Notes: a model not told the origin generated them from the letters alone. A stretch of DNA of 64,000 bases from Acetobacterium wieringae (GCF_026646375.1 NZ_JAIPPU010000003.1:124001-188000); one strand, 5' to 3'; shown: positions 25,754 to 35,551, numbered from the stretch's first letter. A program made the numbers and translations.

Positions 25754-28186
25754 TTACTCCCTGCCTGACGCAGCCGGACAGACGACCTCGATAAAGACCT
25801 CAACGAGCCAGGGGTCAAATTGACTGCCGGCATTTTTTCGCAGTTCATCGCAGGCCTGTTGATCGGTCCGTTTATTGCGGTAACTGCGATCACTGGTGAT
25901 GGCGTCATAGGCATCGGCAATGGCGATCATACGCGACTGAAGCGGAATGCGGTCGCCTATTAAACCGCGGGGGTACCCTTTTCCATCCCAGCGTTCATGG
26001 TGATTAAGGACCACATCAGCTATTTCTGCCATGTCATTGACGGTATTTAAAATACGGTAGCCAATCTCCGGATGTCGCTTCATCTCTTCGTACTCAGCGT
26101 CAGTCAGCTTCCCGGGTTTATTGAGAATCGCTTCGTCGATGGCAATTTTTCCGATATCATGGAGCAAGCCAACAGATTCAATTTCCTTCGTCTCCTGTTC
26201 CGAGAAATGTAAGGCCTGGGCAAATTGACGGCAAAGCGTTGAGACCCGATCGGAATGCTGCTCTTCCCGTTTATTTTTTTCGTTTAAAGTTGAGATAATG
26301 GCCTGAATGGTGTTACCCCGAATGCTCGGGCCTTCAAAGAGTTTCTGCTTATACATTTTTGTTTCGGCAAGCTTTAATACCTCCTGAACATCTTGATCGA
26401 TGGTCGATTTGATGCCCCATCCCAATGAGATTGAAAGCTGGATCGAACCGATCTTTTCGCGGGCACTCAGTTTTTGAATCCGCTCAACGAGAAGCAGCGT
26501 CTCGTTGACAGTACAATTGGGCACCAGAATGATAAATTCATCACCGCCGATTCTGGCGATTATGCCCTGCAGACCACAGGCTTTTTGTAAGACTTTTGCC
26601 ACCCGGTTTAGCAATTGATCGCCGAAGGCATGCCCAAAGGTGTCGTTAACCAGTTTAAGTCCATTGACATCGGCCATCATCAGGCAAAGCGGCAAATTCC
26701 AGGGATGATCCAGGCGTCGTAACTCAACTTCAAAATAATGGCGGTTATGGAGTCCGGTCAGTTGATCGTGGTAGCTTAAATACTCGATTCGCTCCAGAGA
26801 TAATTTCGCCGCAGTAATATTGCGGGTGATGCCGATCACTTCATGCTGATTATTTCTGACCAGCCGCATTTCAAATATCTCCCTTTGGCCATCGATAAAC
26901 CGTTCATATTCAAAGGTCTGCAGCTGTTTTGTGGCAATTGCCGTGCTGATTTTTGCGAGCGCTTCGGCCGCAATATCCTGCGGAAACACCTCTTTGAGGG
27001 ATTTACCCAGATATCGCGATACTAAGTCGGCCTGAAGCTTTTCATCACTGGCCTGACACTCGAGATAGCGACCGTCGTCATTGATGGTAAAGACGATATC
27101 CGGCAAGGCCTGAACGATTGAGCGATTCTTTTCTTCACTGCGTTGCAATTGGGCCTGACTGGCCTGGAGTAAATCGTATTGCTCGCGAATCGAGGACTCC
27201 ATGGAAATTAATTCGCTCATCTTGTCTTCCAACTGAAGATTAGCCGCTTCAAGCTGTTCCTGATTGGCCTGCAGTCGGGCATTCATTTCGTTAAGTGACC
27301 TGGTTCGGATCGTAACCATCCGATTGAGCAGCAGATTCATTGCTCCCAATATCAGGATGATTGCCAAAACAATTGTGATTGGCCAGCGATATTCTTCAAT
27401 CAGGGTGAAAACCGTTTGTTTTTCGTATACGCCAAGCCAGCGCTCATAAATCTGATCGTATTCGCCGGTGGCTTTGATGATCTGTAAGCCACTGTTTAAG
27501 GTGATCAGCAGCGTTTCGTTGTCTTTGGCAACCGCCATACAATAATCGTTGGGGGTCAAAACCAGATTTTGGGCCCGAAGATTTTTAAGATCCATTTGTT
27601 TGATGTTGTAGAGGCCTGGCAACTTCAAAACACCAGCATAGTCATAGTAGCCCTCGGCAACCAATCTCAGCGCTTCATTGACGGTGGCAACCTCAACCAG
27701 GTTAATGTTTAAATCCAGTTGGGACAGATACTCTGCAACGATATCTCCCCGCTGAACCACGACGGTCTGATCTCGCAAGGCATCAACCGTTTCGATTACG
27801 ATATCTTTGCGGGTGAAGATATCCCCATTTGTGACACTGTGTTTGGCAGTGAAGGCATAGGTTTCCTTTCGCTCATCGGAATAAAACATCCCGGCAATGG
27901 CATCAATCTCACCGGCTTCCAGCGCGGCCCGGGTTTTGTCCCATTCATCCAGCCGGAATTCGACATCATAGCCCATCGCCGCTGCCACCGCTCTGGCCAA
28001 ATCGATGTTAAAACCAGTCGCATTTCCATTGGCATCACGAAAGCTGTAGGGCGGATAGTTGATGTCATCGCCGATGATCAGCACCGGTTTTTCGGATACT
28101 GATTTACCCTGAGAAAAAACCGTCACGATTGGCAGGCAGAGCAGGACGAAGAGGATCATCATGAAGACTTTTTTATTTGTTTTCAT
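25754..28186 (-). CDS. Periplasmic-binding-protein-type sensor with PAS, GGDEF and HD-GYP domains
   Basis: An 810-residue protein. Signal/TM segment 8-25; an extracellular solute-binding family 3 domain (about 34-258; GFNIDLARAVAAAMG and EAGEIDAIAGMFYSDERKE are typical of amino-acid-binding proteins); TM about 272-292; a coiled coil (about 298-350); PAS (about 352-465); GGDEF (RIGGDEF near 543, intact); HD-GYP (LLHDIGK near 675, HHERWDGKGYPRG). It probably couples an external amino acid or similar solute to cyclic-di-GMP turnover. ATG start behind AAGGGATGG. Confidence 0.92.
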   Translation of the reverse strand: MKTNKKVFMMILFVLLCLPIVTVFSQGKSVSEKPVLIIGDDINYPPYSFRDANGNATGFNIDLARAVAAAMGYDVEFRLDEWDKTRAALEAGEIDAIAGMFYSDERKETYAFTAKHSVTNGDIFTRKDIVIETVDALRDQTVVVQRGDIVAEYLSQLDLNINLVEVATVNEALRLVAEGYYDYAGVLKLPGLYNIKQMDLKNLRAQNLVLTPNDYCMAVAKDNETLLITLNSGLQIIKATGEYDQIYERWLGVYEKQTVFTLIEEYRWPITIVLAIILILGAMNLLLNRMVTIRTRSLNEMNARLQANQEQLEAANLQLEDKMSELISMESSIREQYDLLQASQAQLQRSEEKNRSIVQALPDIVFTINDDGRYLECQASDEKLQADLVSRYLGKSLKEVFPQDIAAEALAKISTAIATKQLQTFEYERFIDGQREIFEMRLVRNNQHEVIGITRNITAAKLSLERIEYLSYHDQLTGLHNRHYFEVELRRLDHPWNLPLCLMMADVNGLKLVNDTFGHAFGDQLLNRVAKVLQKACGLQGIIARIGGDEFIILVPNCTVNETLLLVERIQKLSAREKIGSIQLSISLGWGIKSTIDQDVQEVLKLAETKMYKQKLFEGPSIRGNTIQAIISTLNEKNKREEQHSDRVSTLCRQFAQALHFSEQETKEIESVGLLHDIGKIAIDEAILNKPGKLTDAEYEEMKRHPEIGYRILNTVNDMAEIADVVLNHHERWDGKGYPRGLIGDRIPLQSRMIAIADAYDAITSDRSYRNKRTDQQACDELRKNAGSQFDPWLVEVFIEVVCPAASGRE

Positions 28187-28315
28187 TGTCTGCCACCATC
28201 CCTTCGTTAGCGCTTAATGTATCTACATTGTATAAAGCGCGACTCCAAAAGTCAAGCGTTTCACACCGTCAACCCTGTTGATCCGATCAGGGCTATTTAA
28301 GCGTATTTCCCAGGG

Positions 28316-28369
28316 CACCCACCTGCTCAGCGAGTGCTTCACCAGCCGGGGATCAAACCGGCTGGCAGT
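28316..28369 (-). pseudogene. Possible 3' relic of another HD-GYP gene
   Basis: On the minus strand the codons spell TASRFDPRLVKHSLSRW. This resembles the C-terminal tail of HD-GYP proteins here (GSQFDPRLVDRFIDQVSHW in the gene at 32263). There is no start, and similarity does not extend upstream. It sits between the HsmA-like gene and the gene at 25754. The match is short, hence the modest confidence. Confidence 0.4.
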
Positions 28370-28442
28370 TCCCGACTAGTTGCGATGGTGGGAATCCCGG
28401 CGATGGTTTTGATCCGGGGGGCTTTTAACAGAAACTGCGCCG

Positions 28443-28811
28443 TTAAAAGGCGACCCCAAAGATCGCTCCGGAAACAAAGGGGATCAGCCAGATCAGCCAG
28501 ACAATCAAACTGAATTTGTGAAAACTGGCCCGGGCTTTGTGATCATTTCTGACCAGCACCACCGTGGCCCAAATGGCGTGAAAAAGCATCAATAGAATCG
28601 CTAACAGGCCGGTGAGTCCATGGAAGCTAAGCAATGTGACACCGCCTGCCAGCTCACCCATCAGCATGGTACCGATGGTATCACAGACCAGACCAAGATA
28701 AAACACGATCAGATGCCACACTTTTAGTTGGCCCTGAAGCTTCTCACTCCAGACCCCGATCGAATAGAAAACCAACGCCATCGTAATGGCGGTACTTGCA
28801 TAAACTAGCAT
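28443..28811 (-). CDS. HsmA-like (TIGR03987) small membrane protein
   Basis: A 122-residue protein with four membrane helices (about 4-20, 32-50, 60-84, 100-120). It resembles the HsmA family, whose role is not firmly known. The ATG follows CAGGAGG. Its promoter carries the same 13-base palindrome found in the promoter of the tetR gene just upstream, so it is the likely target of that repressor. A broken copy of its tail lies at 23411. Confidence 0.75.
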   Translation of the reverse strand: MLVYASTAITMALVFYSIGVWSEKLQGQLKVWHLIVFYLGLVCDTIGTMLMGELAGGVTLLSFHGLTGLLAILLMLFHAIWATVVLVRNDHKARASFHKFSLIVWLIWLIPFVSGAIFGVAF

Positions 28812-28865
28812 TAATATTCCTCCTGACTATTTTTAGATTGTGCTAAACTAAATCGAGCTACTATC

Positions 28866-28906
28866 TGAACAACGTTCATTTGATATTAAAAATAAAATCA
28901 CATCAA
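28866..28906 (-). promoter_or_regulatory. Promoter and TetR-type operator of the HsmA-like gene
   Basis: On the minus strand: TTGATG (28901-28906), 17-base spacer, TCAAAT (28878-28883), then the palindrome TGAACGTTGTTCA (28866-28878), which starts at the last base of the -10. The tetR promoter has the same geometry. Confidence 0.72.
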
Positions 28907-28917
28907 CGTGATATGAT

Positions 28918-29475
28918 TTATTCCAGTAGCTGTGCAAGAAACAACTCAAACGATTGATACCGAAATGACGGCATCTGAACCATGGTGATGCAATTTAGGA
29001 CGATGAATTCTGCTGTTTCCTGTGCACCCAATCTGATTCGGATGGTATTGTCCGCCGCTGCGCGGGTCAACTCTCCGGCAATCAGGTCAATCAATTGGTC
29101 GATTAAACGATGATCCGGTTGTATTCCTCCCTTGCGATACGCCTGATCCCCGTAGAGCGCCGGAGTCAGCCAATATTGCTGGAAGTTGCTGATAAAGATT
29201 TCCAATTCATTAAAAACCTGATTCAGCTTCTGATAAATATCAGCATCTGTTGCAATGATTGCAGTAACGGCATCAAGGAAGTGCTGCCAATAGTCGGTCA
29301 TCATTTCAAACACCAGGTCTTTTTTGGTCGGATAGTAATTATAGATGGTACCGAGAGCGATGCCGCAGGCTTTTGACAAAGCCCGCATGCTTAACTTTTG
29401 GTACCCCTGTTGATATAAGATCTCCTTGGCGTGACTTAAGATAAGCTGTTTGGGATTTTCAATGACCCTTGCCAC
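28918..29475 (-). CDS. TetR/AcrR-family transcriptional repressor
   Basis: A 185-residue protein with the N-terminal TetR helix-turn-helix (about 8-54; SMRALSKACGIALGTIYNYYPTK is split here as SMRALSKACGIALG, then TIYNYYPTK) and a variable ligand-binding helical domain. The start is taken as GTG at 29473-29475 because GGAAGGGAGG lies just upstream; the frame extends further but would run over the operator. It probably represses itself and the HsmA-like gene 106 bases downstream, since both promoters carry the same palindrome. The ligand is unknown. Confidence 0.88.
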   Translation of the reverse strand: MARVIENPKQLILSHAKEILYQQGYQKLSMRALSKACGIALGTIYNYYPTKKDLVFEMMTDYWQHFLDAVTAIIATDADIYQKLNQVFNELEIFISNFQQYWLTPALYGDQAYRKGGIQPDHRLIDQLIDLIAGELTRAAADNTIRIRLGAQETAEFIVLNCITMVQMPSFRYQSFELFLAQLLE

Positions 29476-29500
29476 GATCCTCCCTCCTTCCGTTATAAAA

Positions 29501-29541
29501 TGAACTACGTTCATTCTAAAATATCTTACCGGGATTGTCAA
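29501..29541 (-). promoter_or_regulatory. Promoter and operator of the tetR gene
   Basis: On the minus strand: consensus TTGACA (29536-29541), 17-base spacer, TAGAAT (29513-29518), and the palindrome TGAACGTAGTTCA (29501-29513) overlapping the end of the -10. A bound repressor would block RNA polymerase. Confidence 0.82.
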
Positions 29542-29563
29542 GCAAGTCGTTCGTACCAGAAAT

Positions 29564-29595
29564 AAAAATAGCGGCCAGCCTGACCGCTATTTTTT
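29564..29595. terminator. Terminator after the ChW surface-protein gene
   Basis: AAAAATAGCGG pairs with CCGCTATTTTT around a nine-base loop, with T-rich sequence on both sides. Confidence 0.85.
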
Positions 29596-29631
29596 AACTG
29601 TGATCAATCACGTTTTGGGTTATTACAAGGT

Positions 29632-32103
29632 TTAGAGATCAGCCAGGGTAACATAGGCCAATGGATTGGTGCCTTCACTGCTGACCACGGTGCCTTTGGG
29701 AACAACCTGAATCCGGATTGCTTCCAGTCGCAGGGACTGGCCTTCAGTTCCGGCCGGGTCGCCGTTTTTCGCCCAGTTTAACCAGCCAAAATTCTTGGCA
29801 TGGACCTGATAATACACATCATATTTTTCTGCCATGGCCCCGGTTAAGCGGATCTCGATCGCCTCCAGACGGAGCCCTTCTCCAACCGTACCACTAATTT
29901 CTCCGGCACTTTTAAAGCCCGGTTCCCAGCCCTTATTTTGAATGTGACTGCGATACTCAATGCTGCCGGTTTCCGGGAAACCATCAAGGTTTATTTTAAT
30001 CGCTTCCAGTCGCAGGGCTTGGCCAGTGGTTCCGCTGATGGCCCCATTGGTCACCGCCTGCTGCCAGCCGATGTCCTGGATCTGGGTGCTGTAACTGACA
30101 GTACCGACGGGGGTGCTGTCGGCAATGGTTATCTGCTGAACCGCTTTACTGGTATCATTTTTATTGTAGGTCGCCTCGTACACGGAATATTTATTTTGGG
30201 GCTTGCCCAAAACCTGATGCGCTTCAAGGCTGGCCTGATTGAGGGTGGCCTGACTACCTGCCGGCAAAATAAACTGAGCCTTTCCGGCTAAAGTCAGGGC
30301 CACGGCCTGATAGGCCGGATCATAGTCCTGGCGGGTGTCGCTGGAAGTCAGATAATTGGCCAGGGGCAGGCCATTGTCATAGCCGAGAATCTGGGCATTG
30401 ACACGACCGCCTGCCCCAGTCAGATTAATATTCATATGCTGAGCACCGAGGCCAACCACTTCAGTATCGCTGGCATCAAAGCGTCCGGCGCTGTTATCGA
30501 TTACCGTATTAACGACGGCATCGTCGATACTCATTTGGTCACCAGCAATTGCGCTCATGACCAGATTGGAACCAGCAACGTTTGATTCAATGACCGCCCC
30601 ATTTTTAAAGCTGACATTGTCGCCCTGGAGACCAATCACGCCCCGGCTATTGGCCGATTTATCAAGAATTTCCGAACCAATCGTCACCGACCCGCCATCA
30701 ACCACCAAATCACCGGATACGCGGATGCCCTGCTGAAACTGAATCTGTTGATGATTGGTACTGAGGCTGGTCTCCAGCTGACAGTTTTTAAGATTCACAT
30801 CACCGGCGCCCGGATCTGCTGTCTGCGAGCGGCTTGTCATCAAACCGACCACAATAATTGGATCCTCATTGACAGGCAGATCCGTGGCACTCATTTTGCC
30901 CTCCAGCTTAATCGTCGCTGCCTCAGCATTCACCTGGCCATCGCCGGACACGGACACCACCGGACCCATCTTGGCCTTGGCATCCAGCACGGTCTCCGGC
31001 TTCAGGGTCAGATTGCCGGGCGCATTATTTAATTTATTGATCTCCAGGCCACTGTATTCGGCTGCAACCGTTAAGGTCGTCTTTTCATCCATGACCAGCT
31101 CGGCGCAGCGAATGCCCACAAATTTATTGCTGATAGTCACCTGGGCCTGATCTGTCAAACGTACAAAAGCGGGGGCATAAATACCATAATAGTCGAAGAT
31201 ATCGCCCGCCTTCTGGGTCGGGCTGTCCAGCCGCAACTGGCCACTGCCGCCAATTTTGAAGGTCATCAGATCGGCGTTTAGGGAATTTCTTTGTAAAAAC
31301 TTCAACCCGGAAAAACTCGGGCGGATGCCATCCCCGGTGCGGTAGCTTTTTTCGGTGTCGGCATAAATGATATTCTCACCGATTAATTCGACGGTTACTG
31401 CATTGTCCTGGTCATCGGCAGTTGACACATACTCAACCCCAAGGCCCTGATAATCACTGTTGAAATCACTACTGTAGCTGACCGTGGCGTTTTCCAGGGT
31501 CAGGGTTTTGCCATCGCTGCTGAGCCGGGCCTGACCACCGCCGGTCAGATCAATGGTTTGTCCCATTTCCACAAACTGGTCGCCGAGGGTGGCATAATAA
31601 TCCGATGGCTCGCCGTCCTGGATAAAAGTGGCCGCATCCGAGACGGTCACCTTTGACGCATCGCTTTTACTGGTCACAATACAGCGGACGGTCTCGTTAG
31701 AGAGCAGAAAACCGGTTATTTTGTATTCCAGGGTCGCCCGTTGGGAGCCATATCCCTCAAAATCAAACCATTCATCTTCTTTCCCTTCTTGATGCAGACG
31801 CCATTGCCACTGAAAATCGCAGGCTTCCGGGTTCTCCACCGTAATGGACATACTGGCCGGGTGGGGAATGTTGAAGCTGACGTCCTGGGGCTGCTGGACA
31901 ATGACCGGCCCACCAGCACTGGAAACCAGGTTACTGGGCTGGCTGGTGTCCCGACTGGGCTGACTGTCCGGCCAGTCAGACGGCACACTCCAGACCCCGT
32001 CACTTTTTTGCCAGTTTTCGGTGGCTTCCTGGGCCAGCACCGGACTGACTCCGACTACGGCCGCCAGCAATACGATAAAAAGTAGACATTTCAACTGTTT
32101 CAT
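29632..32103 (-). CDS. Secreted beta-rich protein with C-terminal ChW repeats
   Basis: An 823-residue exported protein with a signal peptide (1-24, ending SPVLAQ). A Ser/Pro-rich stretch and an Ig-like segment (about 60-165) come next, then a long Gly/Asn/Thr-rich region (170-640) with repeated short beta-strand patterns such as VSFKNGAVIES and LTLAGKAQFILP, suggesting a beta-helix or autotransporter-like solenoid. Three ChW repeats end the protein (about 660-805), each with HIQNKGW- or QIQDIGW-like phrases and a G-T-x-G-x-x-L-R-L-E-A-I block. ChW repeats are typical of clostridial surface or cellulosome-like proteins. Single gene with ATG and AAAGGAG upstream. Confidence 0.85.
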   Translation of the reverse strand: MKQLKCLLFIVLLAAVVGVSPVLAQEATENWQKSDGVWSVPSDWPDSQPSRDTSQPSNLVSSAGGPVIVQQPQDVSFNIPHPASMSITVENPEACDFQWQWRLHQEGKEDEWFDFEGYGSQRATLEYKITGFLLSNETVRCIVTSKSDASKVTVSDAATFIQDGEPSDYYATLGDQFVEMGQTIDLTGGGQARLSSDGKTLTLENATVSYSSDFNSDYQGLGVEYVSTADDQDNAVTVELIGENIIYADTEKSYRTGDGIRPSFSGLKFLQRNSLNADLMTFKIGGSGQLRLDSPTQKAGDIFDYYGIYAPAFVRLTDQAQVTISNKFVGIRCAELVMDEKTTLTVAAEYSGLEINKLNNAPGNLTLKPETVLDAKAKMGPVVSVSGDGQVNAEAATIKLEGKMSATDLPVNEDPIIVVGLMTSRSQTADPGAGDVNLKNCQLETSLSTNHQQIQFQQGIRVSGDLVVDGGSVTIGSEILDKSANSRGVIGLQGDNVSFKNGAVIESNVAGSNLVMSAIAGDQMSIDDAVVNTVIDNSAGRFDASDTEVVGLGAQHMNINLTGAGGRVNAQILGYDNGLPLANYLTSSDTRQDYDPAYQAVALTLAGKAQFILPAGSQATLNQASLEAHQVLGKPQNKYSVYEATYNKNDTSKAVQQITIADSTPVGTVSYSTQIQDIGWQQAVTNGAISGTTGQALRLEAIKINLDGFPETGSIEYRSHIQNKGWEPGFKSAGEISGTVGEGLRLEAIEIRLTGAMAEKYDVYYQVHAKNFGWLNWAKNGDPAGTEGQSLRLEAIRIQVVPKGTVVSSEGTNPLAYVTLADL

Positions 32104-32262
32104 AAAATACTCCTTTTTCGATTTATTTTAATCTGGTTATACCCGATCCAACCTCAAATAAAAGCATCGTTTTCACATTTTTCATTCTTTTTTATTCATT
32201 ATTACTGATTGTCTGTAAGGGCTTTAACTCTTTACAAGGCTACGGCTTGGCTGTCGTAAGCA

Positions 32263-34533
32263 TCACCAGTGGGACACCTGGTCAATGAAACGGTCGACCA
32301 GGCGGGGGTCAAACTGGCTGCCGGACTGTATCTGTAATTCCCGGATGGCGTCTTCATGGGAACGGGCCGGCTGGTACACCTGATCATGGGTCATCACATC
32401 ATAGGCATCTACGATAGCCAGAATCCGGCTGTTGAGGGGGATCTTCTCGCCACTGAGCCCCGAGGGATAACCGCTGCCGTCCCATTTTTCATGATGATGG
32501 AGGATTTCTTCGGTGACCACATGAAGTTCCGGCACATTGCTGGCAATCCGATAGCCGATTTCTGAGTGGGTTTGCATGATCTGCCATTCTTCCTCGGTGA
32601 GGTGCCCGGGCTTGCCAAGAATATAATCGGGAATCCCCACTTTGCCGATATCATGGAGCATCGTCAAAAGGATCAGGCGGTTTTTGGCTTCGACATTCAG
32701 GCTAAGCTGCTCGGCCAGCTTCAAGACGTGGTCGGACAAGCGCAAGGTATGGGCCTTGGTTTCGGCTCTTTTTTCGTCGAGGGCCGCCAGCAGGGCGTTG
32801 ATGGTGGTGCCCCGCATGCTTTTGCTTTCGAGCAGCTTGATCTGATACATCATTTCTTCGGCTTTTTTAAGAACTGCCCCGGGCTCATCATCCCGGCTCT
32901 GTTTGAGCGCCACTCCAAAGGAGACACTGGCTTCGATGGTGCCATTTATACGAATGTCCTGGAGCTGCTCCTTAATCTGTCTGACCAGCCGTTCGGCATC
33001 CTTTAAGTCCGAGCCGGGCATCACAATCATGAACTCATCGCCACCCCAGCGAATCACCTGATGGCGGGCACCGGCTGCATGCTTAAGGGTGACGGCAATA
33101 TCTTTAAGGAGTAGATCGCCGATGGTGTGTCCAAACACGTCGTTGGTCATCTTCAAACCGTTGACATCGCCCATAATAAAGGCCATCGGATGGATTAGCC
33201 GGATCTCCTTCTGACTGAAATACTGCTCATAAAAGCGGCGATTATAAAGGCCGGTAAGCTCATCGTGATAGCTTAAGTATTCGATGCGGCGTTTCTTTTC
33301 CCGGGACAGGGTAATATCCCGAAAGACCATCACTACCCCACCGATGGTGCCGTTTTTGGTGCGGATTGGGGCAAGGCTGGTTTCGATGGGAATCATCACG
33401 CCATCCTTTTTAAACAGCACCGTGGGCTCGGTGATTTCTACGCTCTGGCCACCAGCCAGCACCCCGGCCACAAGCCCGATCAGCGGTTCTCTTGTATATT
33501 CATGACCCATCGGAAAAATCGCCTCAAAGGATTTACCCAACACCTCGCCAGCCTGCCAGCCGCTGGCCAGCTCAGCCGCCGGATTGAGGTAGCTTATGTT
33601 ACCTTCGGCATCGGTGGTGATCACCCCGTCATGGATGGCATCCATGGTGGTTTTTTGAAGTTCCTTTTCCTGATAGAGGGCGGCAGCATTCTGTTCCCGT
33701 TCGGTGGCATCGGTGATGATCGAAAAAAGATACGGCTGACCGTCAAGCTCCAGCGGACTGGAATGAACATCGACCATCCGGATTTCGCCGTTTTTAAGCC
33801 GGTGCGGAAATAAAAAGTACCGTTGCTGCCTCGACAGCGCCTGCTGCCGCAGCTGCTCAACCGCCGCCGAAGACAGGGTGTTGATCTCGTCAATGGTCAT
33901 TGCTGTGAGCTCTTCCAGGGTGTAGCCGTAAAAAGCCAGCGCCGCCGGGTTGGCCTCGACAATGCGCCCGGATGACGGTTCGATCAGCAGCATGGTGGCG
34001 GTATGGGTCTGAAACATCGCATCGAAGCGCGTTGTGGCCAGATGGTTTTTAGCCATCCAGTCCTTTAACGCTTTGGTATTTAGCTCAATCACCACAATAT
34101 AGTCCTGGTTAGCAACGGTAACCGGGGTCATGCGGCACAGCCGCTCTTTGACTTCGCCATTCCAACTGGCCGTCCCTTTAAAAAGAACGGTTTCCCCACT
34201 TTCCTGGCACCAGTCAGCGTTTTTTTCGTAGACTTTAAAATAGGCTTCGCCAAGCACCGTTTTTAAACTCTGATTGCGAATCGCTTTCTGGCTGTACCCG
34301 GTTAATTTTTCGTGTTCCCAGTTGTTATAACAATAGACCCAGCCAGTGGTCGTTTTATAAAGCAGCGCCATCGCCTCGGAGTTATACTCCACCATCATCT
34401 CCAGATAGTCCGCTTCGCCCAGCCGTCGGCGCCAGCCTTTTTTGACTTTAGGGGCAATCACCGTGGCCGGGCTTTCGGTGCTTTTCTTTTTGGCAATCCG
34501 TTTTAACAAAAAGTTATCATCATTCTGTTTCAT
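32263..34533 (-). CDS. Soluble PAS-PAS-PAS-GGDEF-HD-GYP cyclic-di-GMP enzyme
   Basis: A 756-residue protein without clear membrane segments: a divergent PAS (about 45-155), PAS (about 165-285), PAS (about 292-410), GGDEF (about 420-575; RWGGDEF near 494 intact) and HD-GYP (about 580-756; MLHDIGK near 628, HHHEKWDGSGYPSG). It is probably an intracellular sensor with both synthesis and degradation domains. The ATG at 34533 follows AAAGAGGG; a TTG seven codons upstream is in frame but poorly placed. Confidence 0.9.
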   Translation of the reverse strand: MKQNDDNFLLKRIAKKKSTESPATVIAPKVKKGWRRRLGEADYLEMMVEYNSEAMALLYKTTTGWVYCYNNWEHEKLTGYSQKAIRNQSLKTVLGEAYFKVYEKNADWCQESGETVLFKGTASWNGEVKERLCRMTPVTVANQDYIVVIELNTKALKDWMAKNHLATTRFDAMFQTHTATMLLIEPSSGRIVEANPAALAFYGYTLEELTAMTIDEINTLSSAAVEQLRQQALSRQQRYFLFPHRLKNGEIRMVDVHSSPLELDGQPYLFSIITDATEREQNAAALYQEKELQKTTMDAIHDGVITTDAEGNISYLNPAAELASGWQAGEVLGKSFEAIFPMGHEYTREPLIGLVAGVLAGGQSVEITEPTVLFKKDGVMIPIETSLAPIRTKNGTIGGVVMVFRDITLSREKKRRIEYLSYHDELTGLYNRRFYEQYFSQKEIRLIHPMAFIMGDVNGLKMTNDVFGHTIGDLLLKDIAVTLKHAAGARHQVIRWGGDEFMIVMPGSDLKDAERLVRQIKEQLQDIRINGTIEASVSFGVALKQSRDDEPGAVLKKAEEMMYQIKLLESKSMRGTTINALLAALDEKRAETKAHTLRLSDHVLKLAEQLSLNVEAKNRLILLTMLHDIGKVGIPDYILGKPGHLTEEEWQIMQTHSEIGYRIASNVPELHVVTEEILHHHEKWDGSGYPSGLSGEKIPLNSRILAIVDAYDVMTHDQVYQPARSHEDAIRELQIQSGSQFDPRLVDRFIDQVSHW

Positions 34534-34697
34534 CGTTTTCCCTCTTTCTCCCAAAAGATAGTTGATTTCGAGCCTTTTGTAACCGTATATACCCCGGTTT
34601 GTCGGTTTCTATCTTTTTGGGCAGTGAGCGGGTTTGCCAGTGTTTTTTAAAAAAACGGCCTTGCGCGTCTTAAATAGCGAGCGGTCATCCCTTCGGC

Positions 34698-35501
34698 TTA
34701 GGCATCTGGCCCCTGATAGCGGGGGAATTTGTGGGGATCGGTTCGGACGCCATCGATCGTGATGGCGCCGGTGGGACAAAAATTATAGCAACGCATGCAG
34801 GCGGTGCAGCCGGATGAAAAAACAAACTGTTTGCCTTTAAGCCGAATGCTGCCGCTGGGGCAGTTCTCAACACAGGCCATGCAGTGGGTGCAGAGGGTGC
34901 TATCAACACCAAGGGTCTGATAAAATTTGGCAATCGCCTCGGGGATTTTTTTGCGGATCATCGCCCCAATCATCAGCTGCGGCCCATGGCCCTTGATCCG
35001 CTTGCGACCGGCGATCAGGCAATCGGCCAGGCGATTTAGTTCTTTTTGGCCCTTGACCATCCGCTTGGCCAGTTTGGCCCGATCCAGCGGTTTGCTGCCG
35101 GTGACATTATTACACAGCCCAAGATTAACGTAGGCAGATAGTAAAAGCCCCGAACCATCCAGCAGCTTTTGCATCTCGGTGGGGCCAAAGGCATTGACAT
35201 AACCATAGGTGTTGATGGCATAGGCGCTTTTAGCCATTTTCTGCGGCCCGATCTGATCCACCACCCGGCTTATAAAGGCCCGCATGATCGGCGGGATATC
35301 GCCACCATAAATGGGGTTGGCAAAGCCGATGGCATCGGCATCGGCAACAATTGCCCGGATCTGCTCGTCACTGAGCCTGGTCTGGATATCGATGGATACC
35401 ACGTCGGCCTGATGGCCTTTTTCCCCGACGATTTGGGCAAATTCATAAACGGCCCAGCGGGTGTTGCCCGTGCCGCTAAAATAAAAGGTTGTAAATTTCA
35501 T
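34698..35501 (-). CDS. EFR1-family flavodoxin/ferredoxin fusion
   Basis: A 267-residue fusion. The N-terminal flavodoxin-like domain (about 1-150) has the FMN loop SGTGNTR (9-15). The C-terminal 2x[4Fe-4S] ferredoxin (about 195-255) has C-x2-C-x2-C-x3-CP (CTHCMACVENCP) and CTACMRCYNFCP. EFR1 proteins are found in anaerobes and probably shuttle electrons to unknown partners. ATG behind AAGGAG. It lies downstream of the interrupted molybdopterin gene on the same strand and could once have served it, but this is a guess. Confidence 0.9.
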   Translation of the reverse strand: MKFTTFYFSGTGNTRWAVYEFAQIVGEKGHQADVVSIDIQTRLSDEQIRAIVADADAIGFANPIYGGDIPPIMRAFISRVVDQIGPQKMAKSAYAINTYGYVNAFGPTEMQKLLDGSGLLLSAYVNLGLCNNVTGSKPLDRAKLAKRMVKGQKELNRLADCLIAGRKRIKGHGPQLMIGAMIRKKIPEAIAKFYQTLGVDSTLCTHCMACVENCPSGSIRLKGKQFVFSSGCTACMRCYNFCPTGAITIDGVRTDPHKFPRYQGPDA

Positions 35502-35551
35502 TTTATCTCCTTCTCAATCATCACACTATTTGGGCCGGGTCGGCAGGCATT

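Noticed and set aside
32104-32262. Cyclic-di-GMP (GEMM) riboswitch in leaders near cyclic-di-GMP or ChW genes
   Set aside because: I looked for GEMM-I landmarks here and ahead of the ChW genes at 48095 and 61807 and saw no convincing match.
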